NCBI RefSeq assembly: GCF_900129135.1
Contig: NZ_FQVI01000014.1
Coordinates: 1 to 64,000 of the forward strand
Length of the DNA: 64,000 bases
Origin: Lactonifactor longoviformis DSM 17459
GTDB taxonomy: Bacteria > Bacillota > Clostridia > Lachnospirales > Lachnospiraceae
Reading direction: 5' to 3'
Shown: positions 35,390 through 43,917 of the stretch, one piece after another
Position numbering within the stretch: the stretch's first letter is position 1
Layout: every line of letters begins with the position of its first letter
Notes under the pieces: model-generated
Told to the model about the DNA's origin: nothing
The model's input: only the letters and a program-made list of their open reading frames with translations
Database searches by the model: none
Position numbers and translations under genes: made by a program

Positions 35390-35938
35390 TTACATTGGCT
35401 TTAAATTTTTATTGAGCCTCTCTACCATCCATGCCAGGCGTTTTGCACGTCCCCCATCTGTTTTTGCGTCAAGGTAGGCTCGGGTATATGTTTTCTTTAC
35501 GGATAAGGGCATAGACAAAAAGTTAGAATATGCAGGTTCGTAATTTTTTAATATGGAGGATAAAGATGAAATCTGATCTTCTGTAACAGCTGGGGCTTTG
35601 GGAGCATCCCATTGTCCGTTTTTCTTTGCCTCGGCTATTTTTGCCCTGCCGTAGTCGGTCATTTTTCCCTGATTTTCCAGATTTTTGGCCAGTGCTTTGT
35701 TTTTTTCAGACCATTTACTGTTTTCCCTGCGCAGGGAAAAATATTTTTTATAGGTTTTATCATCAATACTTTTCATCTGCCCGTCTATCCAGCCAAAACA
35801 AAGGGCTTCTTCCAGTGCTTCACTTGCCTTAAGTGTTTTTGGCCCCCCTGCTTTGCCAAATAGAAGCCAGATGCCTGTGTCTGACAGACTGTGCTGCTGC
35901 AGCCAACTTCTGAATTCTTCCCGATTGCGGAACTCCAT
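35390..35938 (-). CDS. YdeI/OmpD-associated family protein
   Basis: A 182-residue soluble protein of the YdeI/OmdA group. Typical landmarks are the early WLQQHSLSDTGIWLLFGK, the block ALCFGWIDGQMKSIDDKTYKKYFSLRR near residues 46-70 and the C-terminal YTRAYLDAKTDGGRAKRLAWMVERL. Family members are linked to bacteriocin or polymyxin tolerance in some bacteria, but the biochemical role is not known. Monocistronic, on the minus strand upstream of asnA. Confidence 0.85.
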   Translation of the reverse strand: MEFRNREEFRSWLQQHSLSDTGIWLLFGKAGGPKTLKASEALEEALCFGWIDGQMKSIDDKTYKKYFSLRRENSKWSEKNKALAKNLENQGKMTDYGRAKIAEAKKNGQWDAPKAPAVTEDQISSLSSILKNYEPAYSNFLSMPLSVKKTYTRAYLDAKTDGGRAKRLAWMVERLNKNLKPM

Positions 35939-36100
35939 TATATTGTTAATAGGACAAACCTCCTTTTGCCTATGGTTGAAAGGCTGATATTTCGTTTACA
36001 GTTACTTGTCTTCGGACTTTAGTTTATGTCCGTATTCTACCATGTACTGGCTCCTTCGTCTATCAAAGGAAAAAAATCAGATAAAAATCTAAAAAACACC

Positions 36101-36129
36101 TTGCAATATACTTTTAAGTGTGATACTAT
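36101..36129 (+). promoter_or_regulatory. Promoter of the T-box/aspS-gatCAB operon
   Basis: TTGCAA (36101-36106), 17 bases, TACTAT (36124-36129); expected start about 36136. Confidence 0.6.
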
Positions 36130-36139
36130 CAATACCATA

Positions 36140-36406
36140 AATTTTGAAAATGCAAAGAAAGAGACTCTGTTCTCTGAAACTTGACAGGAATTCGGCGTCA
36201 CCGACTGAGAGCGCTGATGAAGGGAAGGAGACAATAGGGAACACTCTGGAGCAGACCGGTTGAAACAGCAGTAGGTCGGTACGTGGCACGCGTTAAGTGC
36301 AGAGTGACAGGAACAGAGCAAGAACTGTTCTCCTGTAACGCGGGTGGTACCGCGGGAACAAAGAGATCCCGTCCCGGAATATCTAAGGATATTCCGGGAT
36401 TTTTTT
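36140..36406 (+). ncRNA. T-box leader controlling aspS-gatCAB
   Basis: The T-box sequence AACGCGGGTGGTACCGCG (36337-36354), an upstream hairpin CAGGA.../...TCCTG (36308-36335, stem III) and a strong terminator (CCCGGAATATC 36373-36383 with GATATTCCGGG 36388-36398, then seven T) make the call secure. Uncharged tRNA should switch on the operon. The specifier codon could not be fixed by eye; GAAC, which contains overlapping Glu GAA and Asn AAC codons, occurs at 36239-36242 and 36311-36314. The 5' border is approximate. Confidence 0.92.
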
Positions 36407-36494
36407 ATTAATGGCGCCATGGAAACTAGAGACAGACGGTGAAGAACGTGCACATCTTCCCGGATTCAGGATGTAATGTAAAGGAGAGAGAAAT

Positions 36495-37826
36495 ATGGAA
36501 TTTATAAAAGGTGTCAAACAGCCGGAAACATTAGAAATTTGCCAGTTACTTCAGGAGGGAATGGAAGGTAATCAGGTAAAAGTGAATGGCAATGTACACA
36601 CCATCCGGAATATGGGAAATGTTGCATTTATTATTTTGAGAAAACGGGAAGGTCTGGTACAATGTATTTATGAGCAGGAGACCTCGGAATTTGATATCAA
36701 AGAGGTTAAAGAGGCAGCGGCCGTGGAGATCTGCGGGGTTCTGAAAAAGTCAGAGAAAGCTCCAAACGGCATTGAGATTGAGGCAAAGGGCCTGAAAATA
36801 TTAAGTGAGCCTGCGGAGACAATGCCGCTGTCAATTTCCAAATGGAAGATGAACACATCCCTGGAAGCAAAATTAAACTACCGTCCCATTGCCCTGCGCA
36901 ATATCAGAGAACGGGCAAAGTTTAAGATACAGGAGGGGGTGGTCAGGGGATTCCGCGATTTCCTGTATCAGCAGGGATTTACTGAGATTCATACACCAAA
37001 GATAGGTGCGAAGGGAGCAGAGGGAGGAGCCAATATCTTTAAGCTGGATTATTTCCATCGACCTGCAGTGCTGGAACAGAGCCCTCAGCTGTATAAACAG
37101 ATGATGGTAGGTGTTTTTGACAGGGTTTTTGAAACAGGGCCTGTATTTCGGGCAGAGAAGCATAATACAAAACGTCATCTGAATGAGTACACAAGCCTGG
37201 ATCTGGAATTCGGATTTATCCGGGGATTTGAGGATGTTATGGCGATGGAGACAGGATTTCTCCAGTATACGATGGAGCTTCTGAAAAAAGAGTACTCCAG
37301 AGAGCTTCAGATATTGGGCATAACGCTCCCGAAGGTGGATGAGATCCCAGCAGTCCGCTTTGATAAAGCAAAAGAATTAGCAGCAGAAAAATATGGTCGT
37401 AAGATCCGAAATCCATTTGATTTGGAGCCGGAGGAAGAGATACTAATCAGCCAGTATTTTAAAGAAGAGTATGACGCAGATTTCGTATTTGTGACACATT
37501 ATCCCTCAAAGAAAAGACCTTTTTATGCCATGGAGGATCCGGAGGACAGGAGATTTACTCTGAGCTTTGACCTTTTGTTCAGAGGGCTTGAGATTACTAC
37601 CGGGGGGCAGCGAATCCATGATTACCGCATGCTTACTGAAAAGTTAGCCGCCAGAGGAATGACGGAGGAAGGGCTGGAGCAGTATCTGGATACCTTTAAA
37701 CACGGTATGCCGCCCCACGGTGGGCTGGGCATCGGACTGGAGCGTCTTACGATGAAGATCATCGGAGAAGATAATGTGCGTGAGACTACACTTTTTCCGA
37801 GAGATCTGTCAAGATTGGAACCGTAA
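36495..37826 (+). CDS. aspS: Archaeal-type (non-discriminating) aspartyl-tRNA synthetase
   Basis: A 443-residue class II synthetase: OB-fold anticodon domain (about 15-105) and catalytic domain (125-443). Motif 2 contains FRAEKHNTKRHLNEYTS; the AEKHNT form marks AspRS rather than AsnRS. Motif 3 is GGLGIGLERLTM. It lacks the insertion domain of the roughly 590-residue bacterial AspRS, so it is the archaeal/genre-2 type. In clostridia such enzymes charge tRNA-Asn with aspartate, and GatCAB, encoded downstream, converts it to Asn-tRNA. The T-box ahead fits this. That it is non-discriminating is inferred from context. Confidence 0.9.
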   Translation: MEFIKGVKQPETLEICQLLQEGMEGNQVKVNGNVHTIRNMGNVAFIILRKREGLVQCIYEQETSEFDIKEVKEAAAVEICGVLKKSEKAPNGIEIEAKGLKILSEPAETMPLSISKWKMNTSLEAKLNYRPIALRNIRERAKFKIQEGVVRGFRDFLYQQGFTEIHTPKIGAKGAEGGANIFKLDYFHRPAVLEQSPQLYKQMMVGVFDRVFETGPVFRAEKHNTKRHLNEYTSLDLEFGFIRGFEDVMAMETGFLQYTMELLKKEYSRELQILGITLPKVDEIPAVRFDKAKELAAEKYGRKIRNPFDLEPEEEILISQYFKEEYDADFVFVTHYPSKKRPFYAMEDPEDRRFTLSFDLLFRGLEITTGGQRIHDYRMLTEKLAARGMTEEGLEQYLDTFKHGMPPHGGLGIGLERLTMKIIGEDNVRETTLFPRDLSRLEP

Positions 37827-37828
37827 CA

Positions 37829-37847
37829 GGGGCGGAGCTGCCGCCCC
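37829..37847 (+). other. GC-rich hairpin after aspS
   Basis: GGGGCGG (37829-37835), AGCTG, CCGCCCC (37841-37847), with no T-run; more likely an mRNA processing or stability element than a terminator. Confidence 0.4.
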
Positions 37848-37880
37848 AAATACAGCCGGGGAGGCAGATAGGAAGCGCTT

Positions 37881-38978
37881 ATGAATAAAAATATTGGAAC
37901 TTGTTTTCTGTGCGGCGGCAGAGTGAGAAACGGCATCTGCACAGAGTGTGGAATGGACAACAGGAAATCGGATGACAGTTATCGGTTAAACAGCGGGGAG
38001 TGTGACAGGGAACCGCTTACCCATGTACATGTTCATGAGGAAGAGGCGTCAGAAAAGAAAGGGAAAGTAAAGAAAGCGGCGGACAGTGGAAATCGGAAAC
38101 CAGGAAAATCATCAGCCTGGGGTACAGGGGAGAGGCCGAAAAATTATGGGAAATATTATCACAGCAGCGGGAAAAAGCCTGCCGCCAAGAAGACTGGGTT
38201 ATGGGCAGTTATAATTATTGCAGTCATAGGAGTTCTGCCCAATATCGGAAAATCTGTATACGATGCCTACCAGGAGAAGAGGGCGGAGGAGACCCTGTCT
38301 TCAATAAAAGACTTACAGGATTCTTCGGACAGCTATGATCCCTACCAGTTTGTGAATGAGAGTATACCGGAGGAAGGGGAGTATCTGCAGGCAGAGCTGT
38401 CCGCCGGATATTACCAGATCGGCATAGATCTCCCCGAGGGAATCTATAAATGTACCCGAAAAGATGGCACTGGTTTTCTTAATATTGTGGACAGTGAGCA
38501 CAATGTTTATCAATATGAAAGCTTTCAGGAGAATGACCCAGAGGAAATCTCAGATTTGAAAATGTTTCAGGGCGCCGTCCTTCAAATTAGCGGCGGGGTT
38601 GTGTTAAACCTGGAGACAGAAAACGCCCAGGCATCCTCAATGGAGGAGGCAGAGCCGAACCCTCTCACCGAAGAGCTGACACTGGAGGGGGATAACTCGG
38701 CTGGAACAGACTTTCCCCCGGGAACCTATGATGTAAGTGCCGCAGATAATTTTGGTATGTTAGAGATAGAACTGCCGGGCGGGGGTGAATCCCCATATAC
38801 AGTTAGTTTTCTGCTGGATTCCCAGCGCACCGAAGAGTATCCCGGCTATAGCCAAGAAGTCCGGAATTTATATCTTCCGGAGGGAACAAAGGTATCCGCA
38901 GAAGGGTTTGAGGTTAACATGGTACCCAGCGAGAGGAGTACCTCATTGGATTATAAAGTGTACTATGGTTTATGGTAA
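37881..38978 (+). CDS. Zinc-ribbon membrane protein with two repeated outer domains, unknown
   Basis: A 365-residue protein. Residues 8-23 form a zinc ribbon (CFLCGGRVRNGICTEC). A charged, basic linker follows to about 105, then one membrane helix (about 107-122, LWAVIIIAVIGVLP). The outer part has two copies of a beta unit: LSAGYYQIGIDLPEGIYKC (about 174-192) and the more diverged NSAGTDFPPGTYDVS (about 271-285), each followed by a short strand around FLNI or MLEI. Zinc ribbon plus one helix plus repeats is a common layout for envelope-stress sensors in clostridia. It sits inside the aspS-gat operon but no link to tRNA is visible. Function unknown. Confidence 0.65.
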   Translation: MNKNIGTCFLCGGRVRNGICTECGMDNRKSDDSYRLNSGECDREPLTHVHVHEEEASEKKGKVKKAADSGNRKPGKSSAWGTGERPKNYGKYYHSSGKKPAAKKTGLWAVIIIAVIGVLPNIGKSVYDAYQEKRAEETLSSIKDLQDSSDSYDPYQFVNESIPEEGEYLQAELSAGYYQIGIDLPEGIYKCTRKDGTGFLNIVDSEHNVYQYESFQENDPEEISDLKMFQGAVLQISGGVVLNLETENAQASSMEEAEPNPLTEELTLEGDNSAGTDFPPGTYDVSAADNFGMLEIELPGGGESPYTVSFLLDSQRTEEYPGYSQEVRNLYLPEGTKVSAEGFEVNMVPSERSTSLDYKVYYGLW

Positions 38979-39009
38979 CTGACTGACAAAAAAAGTGAGG
39001 AGAAATCGT

Positions 39010-39303
39010 ATGTCTGAGCGAATCAGTGATGAGACAATTGAATATGTTGGTATACTGGCGAAGCTGGAATTAAGCCAGGAGGAAAAAGAACAGGCCAAAA
39101 TTGATATGGGAAGAATGCTGGATTATATTGATAAGCTGAATGAACTGGATACCAGTGGTGTGGAGCCAATGTCCCACATCTTTCCCGTTCATAACGTTTT
39201 CCGCGAGGATACTGTAACCAATGGGGATGACAGTCAGAATATGCTGGCCAATGCTCCTGAAAAGAAAAATGGAGCCTTTAAGGTGCCTAAGACAGTAGAG
39301 TAG
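39010..39303 (+). CDS. gatC: Asp/Glu-tRNA amidotransferase subunit C
   Basis: A 97-residue stabilising subunit with the family pattern ISDETIEYVGILAKLELSQEE, then DMGRMLDYIDKLNELDTSGVEPMSH and FREDTV. The ATG at 39010 has GAGGAG 7 bases ahead; the in-frame GTG at 38995 is not used. First of the gatCAB trio, 13 bases before gatA. Confidence 0.95.
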   Translation: MSERISDETIEYVGILAKLELSQEEKEQAKIDMGRMLDYIDKLNELDTSGVEPMSHIFPVHNVFREDTVTNGDDSQNMLANAPEKKNGAFKVPKTVE

Positions 39304-39316
39304 GAGGAAAACATTC

Positions 39317-40798
39317 ATGAGTATCTTATCATTAACGGCAGTCCAGCTTGGCCAAAAGATAAAAGAGAAGAAAATTAGTGTGAGAGAGGCAGTGGAGGCG
39401 TCTCAGGAACAGATTGAAAAACTGGACAGCACTCTGCACTGCTACGTGACAACGGATGCAAAAAAAGCTCTGGAGCAGGCCGGGCATATCCAAAAGAAAA
39501 TAGACGAAGGGACATTGACAGGTCCCCTGGCCGGAGTGCCTGTAGCGTTGAAAGATAACCTATGCACAGAGGGGATGCTTACAACCTGTAGTTCTGACAT
39601 CCTGGGAAACTTTGTACCCACTTATACAGCGGAAGCTGTCCGGAACCTGGAGCGGCAGGGGGCTGTGATTTTGGGCAAGACGAATATGGATGAGTTTGCC
39701 ATGGGAAGTACAACAGAAACCTCGGCATACGGCATAACCAGGAATCCCTGGAACACGGACCATGTGCCGGGGGGCTCCTCGGGGGGCTCCTGTGCGGCAG
39801 TGGCGGCGGGAGAATGTTTTTACGCCCTTGGCTCCGATACCGGCGGTTCTATCCGTCAGCCCAGTTCCTTCTGCGGCGTTACCGGCATCAAGCCCACCTA
39901 CGGAACCGTATCCCGATATGGTCTGATTGCATACGGTTCGTCTCTGGACCAGATAGGCCCGGTAGGAAAAGATGTGGCAGACTGTGCTGCCATATTAGAG
40001 GCAATTGCTTCTTATGATAAAAAAGACAGCACATCTGTTAAGCGAGAGTCCTATGATTTTACATCCGCTTTGGTGGACGATGTAAAAGGCATGAAGATAG
40101 GAATCCCCAGGGACTATCTTGGAGAGGGACTGGATCCCGAGGTCAAATCCGCTGTCCTTAGTGCGGCAAAAACTCTGGAGGAGAAAGGGGCTTGTGTGGA
40201 GGAATTTGACTTGAGTCTGGTAGAATATGCAATTCCGGCATATTATGTTATCGCATCTGCAGAGGCCAGCTCCAATCTTTCCCGATTCGACGGAGTCAAA
40301 TACGGATACCGGACAAAGGAGTATGACGGTCTTCACAGTATGTACAAAAAGAGCCGGTCCGAGGGTTTCGGACCGGAAGTAAAACGCAGAATTATGCTGG
40401 GATCCTTTGTACTGAGCTCCGGCTACTATGATGCCTATTACCTGAAGGCTCTGCGGACAAAGGCTCTCATCAAACAGGCTTTTGACAAGGCATTTCAGAA
40501 ATATGATCTGATTCTGGGACCGGTAGCTCCCACAACCGCCCCAAAACTGGGGAAATCTCTGGCGGATCCGCTGAAAATGTATCTGGGCGATATTTATACG
40601 ATCTCTGTCAATCTGGCCGGCTTACCAGGAATGAGCGTTCCCTGCGGAACAGATTCCAAAGGACTGCCCATTGGACTGCAGCTGATAGGTGATTGTTTTC
40701 AGGAAAAGAAAATCATTAGAGCGGCCTATGCCTTTGAACAGACCAGGTCATACGAAGGGCCTAATCTGGACCGGGTGAAAGGAGGAGAGGAAGCATGA
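39317..40798 (+). CDS. gatA: Asp/Glu-tRNA amidotransferase subunit A
   Basis: A 493-residue amidase that frees ammonia from glutamine and sends it to GatB. The Ser-cisSer-Lys triad is present: Lys79 in VALKDN, Ser154 in GGSSGGS and nucleophile Ser178 in DTGGSIR. Length is standard. Its stop overlaps the gatB start in ATGA. Confidence 0.97.
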   Translation: MSILSLTAVQLGQKIKEKKISVREAVEASQEQIEKLDSTLHCYVTTDAKKALEQAGHIQKKIDEGTLTGPLAGVPVALKDNLCTEGMLTTCSSDILGNFVPTYTAEAVRNLERQGAVILGKTNMDEFAMGSTTETSAYGITRNPWNTDHVPGGSSGGSCAAVAAGECFYALGSDTGGSIRQPSSFCGVTGIKPTYGTVSRYGLIAYGSSLDQIGPVGKDVADCAAILEAIASYDKKDSTSVKRESYDFTSALVDDVKGMKIGIPRDYLGEGLDPEVKSAVLSAAKTLEEKGACVEEFDLSLVEYAIPAYYVIASAEASSNLSRFDGVKYGYRTKEYDGLHSMYKKSRSEGFGPEVKRRIMLGSFVLSSGYYDAYYLKALRTKALIKQAFDKAFQKYDLILGPVAPTTAPKLGKSLADPLKMYLGDIYTISVNLAGLPGMSVPCGTDSKGLPIGLQLIGDCFQEKKIIRAAYAFEQTRSYEGPNLDRVKGGEEA

Positions 40799-42228
40799 GC
40801 AGGCAGTATGAAACCGTTATAGGATTGGAAGTCCATGTAGAGCTGGCGACGAAGACTAAGATATTCTGCGCTTGCTCCACCGAATTCGGAAGTGCCCCCA
40901 ACACTCATACCTGCCCTGTCTGCACGGGCATGCCGGGGTCTCTTCCGGTATTGAATAAGCAGGTTGTGGAGTATGCCATGGCAGTGGGGCTTGCTACAAA
41001 CTGCAAGATTAACCAGTACTGCAAATTTGACCGGAAGAATTATTTCTATCCTGACAACCCTCAAAATTATCAAATCTCCCAGCTGTACCTGCCAATCTGT
41101 CATGACGGAGGAATTGAGATAGAGACATCTTCAGGGAAAAAGGTGATAGGGATCCACGAGATTCATATGGAAGAGGATGCGGGAAAATTAATCCACGATG
41201 AGTGGGAGGACTGCTCCCTGGTAGACTACAACAGAAGCGGGGTACCTCTTATAGAGATTGTATCGGAACCTGATATGAGAAGTGCCGAGGAGGTAACGGC
41301 GTATCTGGATAAGCTGAGACTGATCATCCAGTATCTGGGAGCATCCGACTGTAAACTTCAGGAGGGGTCTATGAGGGCGGATGTTAACCTCTCTGTGAGG
41401 GAAGCGGGCAGCGGGCAACTGGGAACCAGAACAGAGATGAAGAACTTAAACTCCTTTAAAGCTATCGGAAGGGCAATTGAGGGAGAACGCGCACGCCAGA
41501 TTGAATTGCTGGAGGAAGGGAAAGCAGTAGTCCAGGAGACCAGACGCTGGGATGATAACAAGGAATACTCCTATGCCATGAGATCCAAAGAGGATGCCCA
41601 GGATTACAGATATTTTCCGGACCCTGATCTGGTCCCTGTAATGATAAGCGATGAATGGATACAAAAGGTGAAAGAGAGACAGCCTGAACTCCGCACAGAG
41701 AAGCTGCTGCGCTACAGAAAAGAATTTGATATCCCCCAGTATGATGCTGAGATTATTACGGCATCCAAAAAATTGGCCGATATCTTCGAGGAAGCCACCG
41801 CAGTGTGCGGCAAACCGAAAAAGGTTTCTAACTGGCTGATGGTGGAAACCCTGAGACTTTTAAAGGAGAATGATATGGAGCCGGAAGACATCCGGTTTTC
41901 CCCTGAGAATCTGGCAAAGCTGGTACTTCTGACAGAGGCCGGAACGATTAACAGTACGGTGGCAAAGGAAGTCTTTGAAGAAGTGTTTGCCCGGGACATT
42001 GACCCTGAAGCCTATGTGGAGGAGAGGGGACTGAAGACGGTAAACGATGAGGGGGCTTTAAGAGAAACCATTGCCGGAGTTATCGCGGACAATCCTCAGT
42101 CTGTGTCTGACTATAAGAGCGGAAAAGAGAAGGCCATTGGTTTTCTGGTGGGCCAGACTATGAAGGCCATGAAAGGAAAGGCAAATCCTTCTGCAGTGAA
42201 TAAAATATTAAAGGAATTATTGCAGTAG
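40795..42228 (+). CDS. gatB: Asp/Glu-tRNA amidotransferase subunit B
   Basis: A 477-residue subunit that binds mischarged tRNA, activates its side chain with ATP and amidates it. The N-terminal signature YETVIGLEVHVEL, a zinc site in FCACSTEF and CPVCTG, NYFYPDNPQNYQISQ, and the C-terminal YqeY-like tail (LVGQTMKAMKGKANP) are all present. The gene ends about 14 bases before the next -10 box. Confidence 0.97.
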   Translation: MSRQYETVIGLEVHVELATKTKIFCACSTEFGSAPNTHTCPVCTGMPGSLPVLNKQVVEYAMAVGLATNCKINQYCKFDRKNYFYPDNPQNYQISQLYLPICHDGGIEIETSSGKKVIGIHEIHMEEDAGKLIHDEWEDCSLVDYNRSGVPLIEIVSEPDMRSAEEVTAYLDKLRLIIQYLGASDCKLQEGSMRADVNLSVREAGSGQLGTRTEMKNLNSFKAIGRAIEGERARQIELLEEGKAVVQETRRWDDNKEYSYAMRSKEDAQDYRYFPDPDLVPVMISDEWIQKVKERQPELRTEKLLRYRKEFDIPQYDAEIITASKKLADIFEEATAVCGKPKKVSNWLMVETLRLLKENDMEPEDIRFSPENLAKLVLLTEAGTINSTVAKEVFEEVFARDIDPEAYVEERGLKTVNDEGALRETIAGVIADNPQSVSDYKSGKEKAIGFLVGQTMKAMKGKANPSAVNKILKELLQ

Positions 42229-42247
42229 CCGTTAAGTATGCTATAAT
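42220..42247 (+). promoter_or_regulatory. Promoter at the gatB end, for the MATE gene
   Basis: TTGCAG (42220-42225), 16 bases, TATAAT (42242-42247); start about 42254, leaving a leader of about 135 bases with a terminator in it. Confidence 0.65.
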
Positions 42248-42275
42248 AGGCAAAGAGGCTGTAATTCCTGTTGAG

Positions 42276-42316
42276 AGAACCTGTGAATCTCTTTTTGGTT
42301 TGCAGGTTCTATTTTT
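42276..42316 (+). terminator. Terminator in the MATE leader / after gatB
   Basis: AGAACCTG (42276-42283) and CAGGTTCT (42303-42310) followed by ATTTTT. The loop of 19 bases could pair elsewhere. It may simply end the gat operon or act as an attenuator for the pump. Confidence 0.65.
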
Positions 42317-42389
42317 CTGCCCCGGCGGAAGAGAGAAAGAAAATAGGAAGCCTATTTATATAGGAAGAAATACATACAGGGAGATGAAT

Positions 42390-43736
42390 ATGCAGATTAA
42401 TAACAAACAATTTTACCGCACAGTGGCGGGGCTGGTGCTGCCTATGGCACTCCAGAATCTGATTAATGTGGGGGTCAGCTCAGCTGACGTTATTATGCTG
42501 GGTAAGGTGGGGGAGATTGCTCTGTCTGCCGCTTCCCTGGCAAATCAGGTGTTCTTTATCCTGAATCTGGCTCTTTTTGGACTTACTTCCGGTGCCAGTG
42601 TGCTGACTGCCCAGTACTGGGGAAAGCAGGACACCAGAACCATCGAGAAGGTAATGGGAATGTCGTTTCGTATTGGGCTTTTGGCTGCCTTTGTGGTGAC
42701 AGCCGCTGTATGGATTGCCCCGGTTCCAATCATGAGACTTTTTACGAATGAGGCTGTGATTATTGGGGAAGGGGTACGCTACCTCAAGATTGTATCTCTG
42801 TCATATCTTATGTCGGCATTTACAATGGTCTATCTGAACATTGTGAGAAGTGTGGAGAGAGTAGTCATTGCAACTGTGGTGTACAGCATCTCCCTGGTGG
42901 TAAATATTATCCTTAATGCTGTGTTTATCTTCGGACTTTTGGGACTGCCTGCTATGGGGGCGGCCGGAGCTGCACTGGGGACGGTATGCGCAAGGGCCAC
43001 AGAGGTTATCATTGTCGTTTTTTACGCGGTGAAAATAAACGATACCGTAAGAATCCGGATAAAGGATCTCTTTGTGCGGGACAGACTGCTGGGGAGGGAC
43101 TTCAGAATCTATGCATTTCCTGTTTTGCTCAATGAGGTGGCATGGGGCAGCGGTATGGCAGTGATTACGGCCATAGTCGGGCATCTGGGAAGTGCCGCAG
43201 TGGCTGCCCACTCGGTAGCTCAGGTAAGCCGGCAGCTGTCAATGGTAGTCAGCTTTGGGATTGCCAGCGCCGCCTCCATCATGGTAGGGAAATCTATAGG
43301 TGAGAAGAAAGAGGAGCTGGCCAAGGAGTATGCCAGAAGATTCCTGAAGATATCTATTATTCTGGGGATTTGCGGCGGTGTATTGATTCTTATGATTTCT
43401 CCCGTTGCATGTGCGCTGCTGAATCTTACAGACCAGGCAAAGGGATATCTGAAGATTATGATGATTTTTATGTCTTATTATGTAGTGGGACAGGCGTATA
43501 ATTCCACTATGGTTGTAGGAATCTGCAGGGCAGGGGGAGATACTAAGTTCGGCCTGGTGCTGGATGTGGGGATTATGTGGATATGCTCCATTGGGATGGG
43601 CGTATTTGCTGCCTTTGTGCTTAAGATGCCGATGCCTTGGGTCTATATCTTCCTGGTGAGCGATGAGATTATCAAGATACCGTTCTCGGTAAAAAGACAC
43701 CATACCTACAAATGGCTGAAAAATGTTACCAGATAA
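42390..43736 (+). CDS. MATE-family efflux transporter
   Basis: A 448-residue, twelve-helix antiporter of the MATE/NorM-like group, with the paired halves (VLPMALQNLINVGVSSADVIMLGK near the start, and ASIMVGKSIGEKKEELAKEY after the middle) that define the family. It exports cationic drugs or metabolites using Na+ or H+. ATG 42390 is used (AGGGAG 6 bases ahead), not ATG 42384. A promoter and a terminator precede it. Confidence 0.92.
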   Translation: MQINNKQFYRTVAGLVLPMALQNLINVGVSSADVIMLGKVGEIALSAASLANQVFFILNLALFGLTSGASVLTAQYWGKQDTRTIEKVMGMSFRIGLLAAFVVTAAVWIAPVPIMRLFTNEAVIIGEGVRYLKIVSLSYLMSAFTMVYLNIVRSVERVVIATVVYSISLVVNIILNAVFIFGLLGLPAMGAAGAALGTVCARATEVIIVVFYAVKINDTVRIRIKDLFVRDRLLGRDFRIYAFPVLLNEVAWGSGMAVITAIVGHLGSAAVAAHSVAQVSRQLSMVVSFGIASAASIMVGKSIGEKKEELAKEYARRFLKISIILGICGGVLILMISPVACALLNLTDQAKGYLKIMMIFMSYYVVGQAYNSTMVVGICRAGGDTKFGLVLDVGIMWICSIGMGVFAAFVLKMPMPWVYIFLVSDEIIKIPFSVKRHHTYKWLKNVTR

Positions 43737-43855
43737 AAGACAGCATAATTACAAGAATATAGGACGTAATACGTGTTAAAAAGTGCAGGTATTCATGCAA
43801 AAATCGGTAAAAAATAGCAATAATAGAGAAAATCTGCAAGAATATAAAAAACATC

Positions 43856-43883
43856 TTTCATTTTTATGGACAAATGATATAAT
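43856..43883 (+). promoter_or_regulatory. Promoter of the antiporter gene
   Basis: TTTCAT (43856-43861), 16 bases, TATAAT (43878-43883). Confidence 0.5.
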
Positions 43884-43917
43884 TATCCTTGGCTAAAGAA
43901 AAAGGGGGACATGAAAG

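Noticed and set aside
36238-36314. Firm assignment of the T-box specifier codon
   Set aside because: Two GAAC sites fit and the stem I pairing could not be solved by eye; both are reported, neither chosen.
36495-37826. Asparaginyl-tRNA synthetase (asnS)
   Set aside because: Motif 2 reads AEKHNTKRHLNE as in archaeal AspRS, and gatCAB follows, so AspRS is the better call.
37829-37847. GC-rich hairpin after aspS as operon terminator
   Set aside because: No T-run follows, and gatCAB beyond it need the same T-box; kept only as a hairpin.
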